A stretch of 64,000 bases of DNA from NCBI GenBank assembly GCA_963734665.1, contig CAVTIR010000013.1:1798001-1862000 (forward strand). Direction: 5' to 3'. Positions 32,500 through 40,450 of the stretch are shown in pieces; the first letter of the stretch is position 1; each line of letters begins with the position of its first letter. The notes under the pieces are model-generated. The model was not told the origin of the DNA. It saw only the letters and a program-made list of their open reading frames with translations, and did no database searches. The translations under genes were made by a program, and so were the position numbers. Origin of the DNA: Trebonia sp963734665. Its GTDB lineage: Bacteria; Actinomycetota; Actinomycetes; Streptosporangiales; Streptosporangiaceae.

Positions 32500-33774
32500 T
32501 CAACTCTGGGACAAGGGGCGGTGGTCCCAGAGTGCTGAGACGGGCAGGGCGTAGATGTTGTCTCCGAGCGACCCGGCGGCGCCGCCAAGGTGCAGGACCA
32601 CTCCCACGGTCATCCGGTCGCCTAGCTTGCCCTTGAGCCAGCGCAGGTGCCTAGCATCGCTGGCCGTGGGCGAGGCTGACGCCTTCACTTCTATCCCCGC
32701 GATCTTGCCGTCGGGGCCTTCGAGCATGAAGTCCACCTCAGCACCCTCCCGGTCACGCAGGTGATAGACGGTGAAGCCGGTATCGCTGGCGGTCTGGAGT
32801 TTCACGAGTTCTGACAGCACAAAGGTCTCCACCAGCCCACCAAGGGCAGCATGTCCGGGCGCGCGCAGGGTGTCAGCGGTGACCCTGAGCAGGTTCGCGG
32901 CGAGCCCGGAATCGGTGACGAACACCTTGGGTGTCTTGGTGATCTTCGATGTCAGGTTGCCCGACCACGCGGGAACGGTGGCCGTCAGGAACACGATGTC
33001 CAGGTAGGCCAGGTAGTTGCGGACCGTATCCGGCCTAACTGCGAGGTCGCGGGCGACATCGGCGTACACCATTGGAGTGCCGGCCCGCGCGGCGACGAGG
33101 CTGAGCACCTTGGGGATTGCCTCAGCGTCCCGCAGGGACGCGAAATCGCCGATGTCCCTGACGATGACCGTGCTGAGGTAGCCCTGGTACCAGGACCGCC
33201 GCACTGCCGGGACAGCGATCGCCAGGACCTCTGGGTAGCCGCCCTCAGTGATCAGGTCCAGGTAGGCGTCTCGCGTCCATGGGGACTGACGGGTGGCCAG
33301 AAGACTGGACGACTCGCCGAAGAGCCGGTCCGCGAAGTCGGCTGGCCCCCCGGTACGCTCGCTCAGGCTGAGCGGCCACAGGTCCAGGAAGCCCGCCCGT
33401 CCCGCGAGCGACTCCGACAGCGTCGGAACGGTGAGGAATCTGGCCGAGCCGGACAGGATGAACTGGCCGCGGTCCTGCGAGCGGTCCACGACGATCTTGA
33501 TGGCGCGGATCAGGTCGTCGCCGCCCCGCTGCACCTCATCGATGATCAGCGGCCGCGTTCCCTGAGAGGCGAAGGTCGCCGGGTCGTCCCGCGCCTGTGC
33601 CAACTGAAATGCATCGTCGAGCGTCACGTAGGCGGCGGCGGACTGCTCCTGGTACATCCGCAGCAGGGTCGTCTTCCCTGATTGCCGCGGACCGTTGACG
33701 ATCACGATCCTCAGCCCCGCGACCAGGTCGCGGAGCCGCTGCTCGGCGTTCCTGTGGACATAGAAATCCGGCAT
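32500..33774 (-). CDS. AAA ATPase with DUF4143 domain
   Basis: A 424-residue protein of the AAA_14/DUF4143 family. Walker A is IVNGPRQSGKTTLLRMYQEQ, Walker B PLIIDEVQRGGDDLIRAIK, the sensor FILSGSARFL. The C-terminal DUF4143 part has LGGLVETFVLSELVKLQ and REGAEVDFMLEGPDGKIAGI then EVKASASP, a PD-(D/E)XK nuclease-like E-x-D...E-x-K pattern. I chose ATG 33774 (GGGGG upstream) over TTG 33816. Often found as orphan genes with proposed roles in stress or defence; function unproven. Confidence 0.85.
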   Translation of the reverse strand: MPDFYVHRNAEQRLRDLVAGLRIVIVNGPRQSGKTTLLRMYQEQSAAAYVTLDDAFQLAQARDDPATFASQGTRPLIIDEVQRGGDDLIRAIKIVVDRSQDRGQFILSGSARFLTVPTLSESLAGRAGFLDLWPLSLSERTGGPADFADRLFGESSSLLATRQSPWTRDAYLDLITEGGYPEVLAIAVPAVRRSWYQGYLSTVIVRDIGDFASLRDAEAIPKVLSLVAARAGTPMVYADVARDLAVRPDTVRNYLAYLDIVFLTATVPAWSGNLTSKITKTPKVFVTDSGLAANLLRVTADTLRAPGHAALGGLVETFVLSELVKLQTASDTGFTVYHLRDREGAEVDFMLEGPDGKIAGIEVKASASPTASDARHLRWLKGKLGDRMTVGVVLHLGGAAGSLGDNIYALPVSALWDHRPLSQS

Positions 33775-33985
33775 GTATGCCCCCTGCGCGCGATACCCAG
33801 CCACGGCGGCAGACAAATCTGCCTCTGCTACTTCGACAATATACAGGTTACAACCGATGATTTGTCGGAACTGCTAGCGCAGCCGATGACGCGTGGGAAG
33901 CGTTCGCGGCCCTGCTCAAGTAGCGAGCGCCGGTTAGCGCGCCCTTGACCTCGAAGGTTCCCTTGACCTCCCCGGTTGTGAGCCG

Positions 33986-34026
33986 AGTGCGCTTTCGGGT
34001 GCGCTCTTGCGAGACCAAAAGCGCAC
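33986..34026. repeat. Hairpin repeat, copy 1 (AGTGCGC...GCTCTTGC family)
   Basis: GTGCGCTTT (33987-33995) pairs with AAAGCGCAC (34018-34026) around GCTCTTGC. The same layout, AGTGCGC-TTT, GCTCTTGC, CCAAA, GCGCAC, recurs at 59837-59880, so the two are related copies. Confidence 0.65.
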
Positions 34027-34103
34027 GTCTTGCGATGAGACGCCGCAAGGCCGGCCCGGGACCTAAGCTCAAGCCGTCCGTTTCCCGCGTGAGGAAGTGG
34101 TCC

Positions 34104-34358
34104 ATGTTCGACAGCCTGACCTACGACGACGGCGAGCCCCCGTCGATCGCCTTGGTCCCCCCGGGGACGTCGTGGGAAGAGGTGCAGGATCACATCAAGA
34201 TCGCACACGATTTCCTGCTCGTCCGGCCGGAGAGCGGCGGGTTTGCGGGGGCTTACTGGACTGGCAGCGAGATGGTGGTGCTCGACGACCTTGGCGCCGA
34301 GCAGGACGAGGCGCTCGATGAGTTCCGGGAGCAGCTCAGTCAGCGCGGCGAGCTGTAA
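34104..34358 (+). CDS. Small acidic hypothetical protein
   Basis: An 84-residue acidic protein beginning MFDSLTYDDGEPPSIALVPP, with a central IKIAHDFLLVRPESGG and an acidic helical end (EQDEALDEFREQLSQ). GAGGAAGTGG lies upstream of ATG 34104. The open frame to 33945 passes through a hairpin repeat and is not used. No family recognised. Codon bias supports a real gene. Confidence 0.55.
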   Translation: MFDSLTYDDGEPPSIALVPPGTSWEEVQDHIKIAHDFLLVRPESGGFAGAYWTGSEMVVLDDLGAEQDEALDEFREQLSQRGEL

Positions 34359-34670
34359 CGCCGGCGGGACCTGCCCGGTTAGGCCTGGCGACCCGGCGCC
34401 TGGCCGAAGAGGGCGACCTGCAGGCTGGCACGTCTGAGTCGCTCGTGCGTTACGTCCAGACCAACCTCCAGCTCGACAATCAGGTCGCCAGCTGCCCCCC
34501 GCGCAGGTCCAGCGTGCCCTGCTAACGCACCGGACTCCTGCCTCGGGTTCTACCGTCGAATCGCATGCTCGGCCTAGGGATGCGTGATCCTGGCTTGCGG
34601 GAGAGCCACCGGTCAGTTCCGGCTGGCGTATGGTGACCCAGGAACGCGTTGGATGCGAAGGGAGCGGGCC
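34359..34670. other. 312-base region without an assignable gene
   Basis: Between the small acidic protein and coaE. One frame from about 34384 reads TRRLAEEGDLQAGTSESLVR then YVQTNLQLDNQVASC to a stop at 34525. It could be the end of a lost gene but matches nothing I know. The coaE promoter must lie in the last 100 bases. Confidence 0.35.
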
Positions 34671-35279
34671 GTGCTGCGGGTCGGGCTGACGGGCGGGATC
34701 GGGTCTGGGAAGAGCGCCGTGGCCGAGCGGCTGGCCGCGCGTGGGGCCGTCGTGCTTGACGGAGACAAGGCCGCCCGCGCGGTCGTCGAGCCCGGGACTC
34801 CGGGGCTCGCGCGAATAGCGGAGACCTTCGGGCCGGGCGTCCTGCGGGCCGACGGGTCGCTTGACCGGGCGAAGCTGGCCGGGATCGTCTTCTCCGACGA
34901 GGCCGCGCGCGAGAAGCTCAACGCCATCACCCACCCGCTCATCCACGAGCACCTCGAGGCTGGCGAGGAAGCCGCCGTCAAGGCGGGCGGCCCGGACACG
35001 ATCGTCGTGCATGACATCCCGCTGCTCGCCGAGGGCCAGCGCAGCGCGGAGTTCGACGTGGTTATCGTCGTCGACGTGCCACCCGAACTCCAGGTCTCCC
35101 GGCTGGTCGGCCGCGGACTGGCGGAAGACCAGGCCCGCGCCCGGATGGCCGCCCAGGCGACCCGCGAGCAGCGCCTGGCCATCGCGGACATCGTGATCGA
35201 CAACTCCGGCGCGCTTGAGGACCTCGACCCCCGCGTCGCCGAGGTCTGGGCCGACCTCGTGTCCCGCGCGAAGCGCTGA
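34671..35279 (+). CDS. coaE: Dephospho-CoA kinase
   Basis: A 202-residue kinase for the last step of coenzyme A synthesis. P-loop VGLTGGIGSGKSAVAERLAA at the start, then VLDGDKAARAVVEPGTPGL, and HPLIHEHLEA and HDIPLLAE in the middle, all family hallmarks. I chose GTG 34671, with GGGAGCGG upstream; ATG 34653 is an alternative. No C-terminal GrpB/UPF0157 domain, unlike mycobacterial CoaE. Convergent with rpsA. Confidence 0.94.
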   Translation: MLRVGLTGGIGSGKSAVAERLAARGAVVLDGDKAARAVVEPGTPGLARIAETFGPGVLRADGSLDRAKLAGIVFSDEAAREKLNAITHPLIHEHLEAGEEAAVKAGGPDTIVVHDIPLLAEGQRSAEFDVVIVVDVPPELQVSRLVGRGLAEDQARARMAAQATREQRLAIADIVIDNSGALEDLDPRVAEVWADLVSRAKR

Positions 35280-35354
35280 GCAGCTTGCCGCGAACCGGTT
35301 TTTGTCGGCCGCCCGACGGCGCGCGGGGACACTGTCCGCCCCCGCTCTCAGGTC

Positions 35355-35503
35355 ATGGACCCCTATCGCGTTCAGCCTTGTAAACGGCGACGCCCCGCCA
35401 CCCCACGAGCAGTGGGGACGGCGAGGCATAGACCCCTATCGCGTCCTGCCCTGGAGAACGGCGCTGCCCCGCCATCCCACGTGCAGTGGGACGGCGGGGC
35501 AGG
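35355..35503. repeat. Two tandem 74-base hairpin repeats between coaE and rpsA
   Basis: Units at 35355-35427 and 35428-35503 share AT(G/A)GACCCCTATCGCGT near the start and end in hairpins: CCCCGCCACCCCAC/GTGGGGACGGCGAGG and GCCCCGCCATCCCAC/GTGGGACGGCGGGGC. The second stem is perfect, the first has mismatches. Placed between convergent genes, they probably serve as duplicated terminators. Confidence 0.8.
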
Positions 35504-35539
35504 AAGCCGCATCCGTTTGGATGACTCCTTGCGGAACCC

Positions 35540-37057
35540 CTAGCTCTGGCCGGAGAGCTTGTCGCGCAGGGCGGCCAGGGCCTCGTCCGAGGCCAGGGTG
35601 CCCTGCGGGGCGCTTGGCTCCGAGGAGGCCGGGCGGCTGCCGCCGCGCGGGCCGCGGCTTGCCGACTGGGAGGTCGCTGCGGCGGCGGCGTCGACGCCGA
35701 CTGCTTCGCCCTCCTCCTCGGCCTTGGCGCGGGACTCCTCGATCTGGCGGCGGTGTGCCTCGAAGCGGGCGCGGGCCTCGGCGTACTGCCGCTCCCACTC
35801 CTCGCGCTGGGAGTCGTAGCCGGGGAGCCAGTCGCCGCTCTCCGAGTCGAAGCCCTCGGGGTACAGGTAGTTGCCCGCTTCGTCGTAGGTCGCGGGCATG
35901 CCGTAGAGCGTCGGGTCGAACTCGTCGCCGGCATCCTCGCTGGCCGCGCCCTCGTTGGCCTGCTTGAGCGACAGGCTGATCCGCCGGCGGTCCAGGTCGA
36001 TGTCGATGATCTTGACGAAGATCTCCTCGCCCACCTGGACGACCTGCTCCGGGATCTCCACGTGCCGGTCGGCAAGCTCGGAGATGTGGACCAGGCCTTC
36101 GATGCCCTCCTCGACGCGGACGAACGCGCCGAACGGCACCAGCTTGGTGACCCGGCCGGGGACGACCTGGCCGATCTGGTGCGTGCGGGCGAACTGCTGC
36201 CACGGGTCTTCCTGCGTGGACTTCAGCGACAGCGAGACGCGCTCGCGGTCCATGTCCACGTCGAGAACCTCGACCGTGACCTCCTGGCCGACCTCGACGA
36301 CCTCACCTGGGTGGTCGATGTGCTTCCAGGACAGCTCGGACACGTGCACCAGGCCGTCGACGCCGCCGAGGTCGACGAACGCGCCGAAGTTGACGATCGA
36401 CGACACCTGGCCCTTGCGGATCTGGCCCTTGCGCAGGGTGTTGAGGAACGTGTGGCGCACCTCGGACTGGGTCTGCTCGAGCCAGGCACGGCGGGACAGG
36501 ACCACGTTGTTGCGGTTCTTGTCCAGCTCGATGATCTTGGCTTCGATCTCCTTGCCCACGTACGGCTGCAGGTCACGCACCCGGCGCATCTCGACCAGCG
36601 ACGCGGGCAGGAAGCCGCGCAGGCCGATGTCGAGGATGAGACCGCCCTTGACGACCTCGATGACGGTGCCGGTGACGACGCCGTCCTCCTCCTTGATCCG
36701 CTCGATGGTGCCCCACGCGCGCTCGTACTGCGCCCGCTTCTTGGACAGGATGAGGCGCCCTTCCTTGTCCTCCTTCTGGAGAACAAGCGCCTCGATCTGC
36801 TCGCCGGTCTTCACGACCTCGTGCGGGTCGACGTCGTGCTTGATCGACAGCTCTCGGGACGGGATTACGCCCTCTGTCTTGTAGCCGATATCGAGCAAAA
36901 CCTCGTCTCGATCGACCTTGACGACGGTCCCCTCGACGATGTCGCCGTCGTTGAAGTACTTGATGGTTAGGTCGATCGCGGCGAGGAATGCCTCCTCGGA
37001 CCCGATGTCGTTGATCGCTACCTTGGGGGTCGAGGTGGCTTGCGTGCTGCTCGTCAT
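35540..37057 (-). CDS. rpsA: 30S ribosomal protein S1
   Basis: A 505-residue S1 with four S1/OB RNA-binding domains, as usual in actinobacteria: DGDIVEGTVVKVDRDEVLLD, EEDGVVTGTVIEVVKGGLIL, RKGQVSSIVNFGAFVDLGGV and IGQVVPGRVTKLVPFGAFVR. The C-terminal 140 residues are acidic, Tyr- and Ala-rich and probably disordered. I chose ATG 37057 (MTSSTQATSTPKVAINDIGS). A good sigma-A promoter lies about 190 bases upstream. Confidence 0.96.
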   Translation of the reverse strand: MTSSTQATSTPKVAINDIGSEEAFLAAIDLTIKYFNDGDIVEGTVVKVDRDEVLLDIGYKTEGVIPSRELSIKHDVDPHEVVKTGEQIEALVLQKEDKEGRLILSKKRAQYERAWGTIERIKEEDGVVTGTVIEVVKGGLILDIGLRGFLPASLVEMRRVRDLQPYVGKEIEAKIIELDKNRNNVVLSRRAWLEQTQSEVRHTFLNTLRKGQIRKGQVSSIVNFGAFVDLGGVDGLVHVSELSWKHIDHPGEVVEVGQEVTVEVLDVDMDRERVSLSLKSTQEDPWQQFARTHQIGQVVPGRVTKLVPFGAFVRVEEGIEGLVHISELADRHVEIPEQVVQVGEEIFVKIIDIDLDRRRISLSLKQANEGAASEDAGDEFDPTLYGMPATYDEAGNYLYPEGFDSESGDWLPGYDSQREEWERQYAEARARFEAHRRQIEESRAKAEEEGEAVGVDAAAAATSQSASRGPRGGSRPASSEPSAPQGTLASDEALAALRDKLSGQS

Positions 37058-37404
37058 GAGTTGGTGGGCTCCGGATGCGGACAGGAATGAATAGTGCGTG
37101 CGCGCCGCGGACTCAAGCAGTGAACGCGCGGGACTTGCCTGACCATGTCGCGGCCACGGCACGCCCCGGCAGTCTCACAGCCAGGCGGCCCTTTTGGGAG
37201 GAACCGAGTGGCGGCAACGAGACCGCACGAGGACACAGCGCAGAGTTCAGGGTATGTAGTTCTTGCTGGCTGGTCAATTGAGCCAGGCTACAACTCAGCC
37301 ACAGCTCGAAAAACCTTGGCCACATCTTCGATAACGCTGAGCATCTTCCCACTGTTCCCCGTTCCCCTCGCGGGGGGGACGCCCCCCTGCACGCGCGGTG
37401 GTGG
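37058..37404. other. rpsA leader and promoter region
   Basis: 347 bases with no gene, between rpsA and the end of polA. It contains the rpsA promoter (37249-37277) and, at the polA end, one copy of the GGGGGGGACGCCCCCC palindrome (37372-37388). The transcribed leader of rpsA would be about 185 bases, long enough for autoregulation by S1, which is not demonstrated here. Confidence 0.5.
37249..37277 (-). promoter_or_regulatory. Candidate sigma-A promoter of rpsA
   Basis: On the minus strand TTGACC and TACCCT are separated by 17 bases, a strong actinobacterial housekeeping promoter. Transcription would start near 37240. Confidence 0.6.
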
Positions 37405-40134
37405 TCAGTGGGCTGCCTCCGCCCAGCTGCGGCCCGTTCCGGTGGAGACTTCGAGGGGAACGCGCAGGTCGGCAGCGCCGCCCATCTCCGTCTTCACCAG
37501 CGAGGTGAGGGCGTCAATCTCGCCGGGGGCCGTCTCGAAGATGAGCTCGTCGTGGACCTGCAGCAGCATGCGGGACTTGAACCCGGCCTTTTTGAGCGCG
37601 GCGGAGACGCGGAGCATCGCCACCTTGATGACGTCGGCGGCCGAGCCCTGGATGGGGGCGTTGAGCGCCATCCGCTCGGCCATCTCGCGGCGCTGGCGGT
37701 TGTCTGCCGTCAGGTCGGGCAGGTAGCGGCGGCGGCCCATGATCGTGGACGTGTAGCCGTCGAGGCGGGCCTGGGCGACGATGGATTGCAGGTAGTCGCG
37801 GACGCCGCCGAACTCCTTGAAGTAGTCGTCCATCAGGCCGCGCGCCTCCTCGGTGGAGATGCGGAGCTGGTTCGACAGGCCGAAGGCGGACAGGCCGTAG
37901 GCGAGGCCGTAGTTCATCGCCTTGATCTTGGCCCGCTGCTCCGGGTTCACCTCGCGGGCGTCGACGCCGAACACCCGGGAGGCGGTCGCCGCGTGGAAGT
38001 CGTGGCCCGACTCGAACGCCGCGATCAGCGCCGCGTCGCCGGACAGGTCCGCCATGATGCGCAGCTCGATCTGGGAGTAGTCAGCGGTCAGCAGCGTCTC
38101 GTACCCGGCGCCGACGACGAAGCCCTCGCGGATGCGGCGGCCTGTCTCGCTGCGGGTCGGGATGTTCTGCAGGTTCGGGTCCGTGGACGACAGCCGGCCC
38201 GTCGCGGCGATCATCTGGTTGAACGTCGTGTGGATCCGGCCGTCCTCATCCGCCATCGGGATCAGCGAGTCCACGATCGACTTCAGCTTGGCCACGTCGC
38301 GGTGGTGCAGCAGGTGCTCAAGCACCGGGTGGCCGGTGGACGCCAGCAGGTTCGTCAGCGCCTCTGAGTCCGTCGTGTAGCCCGTCTTGATCCGCTTGGT
38401 CTTCGGGAGGCTCAGCTCGGTGAAGAGGACTTCCTGCAGCTGCTTCGGCGAGCCGAGGTTGAACTCGTGGCCGACCACGGCGTAGGCCGCCTGCTCGGCG
38501 CCCTTCACCTCGCCGTACAGCGTCGCGGACATCTCCGCGAAGTGATCGGTGTCGGCCGCGATGCCGATCCGCTCCATCTCGGCAAGGACGGTGACAAGCG
38601 GCAGCTCGATCTCGTGCAGCAGCCTGGTGGCGCCCCGCCTTTCCAGGTCCTCGTCCAGGGCGGCGGCGAGGTCGAGGGTGGCGCGGGCACGGTGAACAAG
38701 CGCGAGCGCGGACTCCTCCTCGCCCGAACCGTCCAGGGTCAGCTGCACGTTGTCCCCGGCGGTGTCGCTGAGCTCCTTGCCGAGGTAGCGCAGCGAGAGA
38801 TCGGAGAGGTCGAAGGTCCGCTGCCCGGGCAGCGCGAGGTACGCGGCTAGTGCGGTGTCAGACGTCAGCCCATCCAGAACGAAGCCGTGCGATGCCAGCG
38901 CGTGCATGGGTCCCTTGGCATCGTGCAGGGCCTTAGGGCGGTCCTGCACGGCGAGCCAGTCGCCCAGGGTGCGCTCGTCGTCGGGGGTGAGAGCGGTCGG
39001 GTCGAGGTACGCGCCCGAGCCGTCCGGCGCGGCGATCCCGATGCCCGTCACCGTACCCCTGCCGCGGCCCCACGTGCCGTCCAGAGCAAGCCCCATCCGC
39101 TGCGCAGACCCATGTTCGTCGAACCAGCCGGCGACCTCGTCGGGGCCGAGAACGGATGCGTCGACCTCGAACCGCCCGCTGCCGCCCGCGGCAGCGCCGG
39201 CAGGCCCTGTGCCGGTTAGCCCAGTGGCCCTGGCCACGCCGGGAAGGCCGTCGGGGAACGTCTGGTAGAGGCGGTCGCGCAGGACGCGGAACTGGAGGGT
39301 GTCGAAGAGCTGGTGGATCGTGTCCCGGCTCCACGGAGTCGGGATGAGGTCGGCCGGGATCGCGCCAACGACGTCTTCCGGCAGGTCGCGGATGAGGGTG
39401 GTCAGCTGGCGGTTGCGCAGGACGTTGCCGAGGTGCTCGCGCAGGGCGTCGCCCGCCTTGCCCTTGACCTCGTCGACCCGGTTGACGAGGTTCTCCAGGG
39501 ATCCGTACTCGACGATCCACTTCGTGGCGGTCTTCTCGCCGACGCCGGGGATGGACGGGAGGTTGTCGCTCGGGTCGCCGCGCAGGGCGGCGAAGTCGGG
39601 GTACTGCGCGGGGGTGAGGCCGTACTTCTCCAGCAGGCCCGCGGGGTCGTAGCGCTTCATGTCGGAGACGCCGCGGCTGTTGTAGAGGACGGTCGTCTTG
39701 TCCGAGACGAGCTGGAACGTGTCGCGGTCGCCGGTGACGATGAGGACGTTGCAGCCTTCCGCCTCTCCCTCGCTCGCCAGCGTGGCGATGATGTCGTCCG
39801 CCTCGTAGCCGGGGGCGGACAAGTGCCGGATGCCGAGGGCGTCGAGGACCTCGAAGATCAGGCTGACCTGGCTGCGGAACTCATCAGGTGCCTTGGTGCG
39901 GCCGGCCTTGTACTCGACGTACTGCTCGTGGCGGAAGGTCGGCTCGCTGCGGTCGAAGGCGACGGCTACCCTCGTCGGCTTCTCGTCGCGCAGGACGTTG
40001 ATGAGCATCGCGGTGAAGCCGTAGACGGCGTTCGTGGGCTGGCCCGTCGTCGTGGCGAAGTTCTCCACCGGGAGCGCGAAGAATGCCCGGTAGGCGAGCG
40101 AGTGGCCATCGAGGAGTAGCAGCGTGTCCGTCAC
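37405..40134 (-). CDS. polA: DNA polymerase I
   Basis: A 909-residue polymerase. The N-terminal 5'-3' exonuclease has TLLLLDGHSLAYRAFFALPV, GYEADDIIATLA and GDPSDNLPSIPGVGEKTATK. The central 3'-5' exonuclease domain lacks obvious DEDDy metal residues, as in other actinobacteria. The polymerase domain has motif A TADYSQIELRIMADLSGD, the O-helix RAKIKAMNYGLAYGLSAFGL and motif C LLQVHDELIFE. I chose GTG 40134. It acts in repair and Okazaki fragment processing. Confidence 0.97.
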   Translation of the reverse strand: MTDTLLLLDGHSLAYRAFFALPVENFATTTGQPTNAVYGFTAMLINVLRDEKPTRVAVAFDRSEPTFRHEQYVEYKAGRTKAPDEFRSQVSLIFEVLDALGIRHLSAPGYEADDIIATLASEGEAEGCNVLIVTGDRDTFQLVSDKTTVLYNSRGVSDMKRYDPAGLLEKYGLTPAQYPDFAALRGDPSDNLPSIPGVGEKTATKWIVEYGSLENLVNRVDEVKGKAGDALREHLGNVLRNRQLTTLIRDLPEDVVGAIPADLIPTPWSRDTIHQLFDTLQFRVLRDRLYQTFPDGLPGVARATGLTGTGPAGAAAGGSGRFEVDASVLGPDEVAGWFDEHGSAQRMGLALDGTWGRGRGTVTGIGIAAPDGSGAYLDPTALTPDDERTLGDWLAVQDRPKALHDAKGPMHALASHGFVLDGLTSDTALAAYLALPGQRTFDLSDLSLRYLGKELSDTAGDNVQLTLDGSGEEESALALVHRARATLDLAAALDEDLERRGATRLLHEIELPLVTVLAEMERIGIAADTDHFAEMSATLYGEVKGAEQAAYAVVGHEFNLGSPKQLQEVLFTELSLPKTKRIKTGYTTDSEALTNLLASTGHPVLEHLLHHRDVAKLKSIVDSLIPMADEDGRIHTTFNQMIAATGRLSSTDPNLQNIPTRSETGRRIREGFVVGAGYETLLTADYSQIELRIMADLSGDAALIAAFESGHDFHAATASRVFGVDAREVNPEQRAKIKAMNYGLAYGLSAFGLSNQLRISTEEARGLMDDYFKEFGGVRDYLQSIVAQARLDGYTSTIMGRRRYLPDLTADNRQRREMAERMALNAPIQGSAADVIKVAMLRVSAALKKAGFKSRMLLQVHDELIFETAPGEIDALTSLVKTEMGGAADLRVPLEVSTGTGRSWAEAAH

Positions 40135-40158
40135 CCTTAGCAGTCTATTCAAATCCCC

Positions 40159-40392
40159 GCTCGCCGCCGCGCGCTCGGGACTCTGCTTTCCCACTCGCCG
40201 CCGCGCGCTCGGGACCCCTGTCCTTCCCTCGTCGCTCAGTCGCTCGTTCCTCGCTCCCTCGTTCCTCAGTCCAGGACAGGGGCGCGCGCTCTGGCTCGCG
40301 GGGAAGGTCCTTCCCTCGTCGCTCAGTCACTCGTTCCTCGCTCCATCGCTCCTCAGTCCAGGACAGGGGCACGCGCTTTGGCTCGCGGGGGG
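40159..40392. repeat. Tandem 87-base repeat upstream of polA
   Basis: Two units (40221-40307 and 40308-40392) share TCCTTCCCTCGTCGCTCAGT, then CTCGTTCCTCGCTCC, CCTCAGTCCAGGACAGGGGC and TGGCTCGCGGGG. CCCCTGTCC and GGACAGGGG can pair across each unit. They are preceded by a 22-base direct repeat, CTCGCCGCCGCGCGCTCGGG plus two bases, at 40160 and 40194. A third, diverged unit is at 55471-55536. Confidence 0.8.
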
Positions 40393-40400
40393 ACCGCGAA

Positions 40401-40432
40401 GGTGCCCGGCGGATATTCATCCGCCGGGCACC
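40401..40432. terminator. Terminator of the aldose epimerase gene
   Basis: GGTGCCCGGCGGAT and ATCCGCCGGGCACC form a perfect 14-bp stem with loop ATTC, 19 bases beyond the galM stop on the minus strand. Confidence 0.8.
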
Positions 40433-40450
40433 CTCTTGCGTTCGGTTCGC

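Noticed and set aside
34384..34525. Gene remnant ending LDNQVASC
   Set aside because: It looks weakly coding, but I cannot name a family and no start exists, so I list it only as part of the gap.
33828..35429. Long minus-strand open frame of 533 codons
   Set aside because: It is antisense to coaE and the small acidic gene; composition (Arg/Gly/Ala/His-rich) and lack of any domain mark it as a GC-driven shadow.
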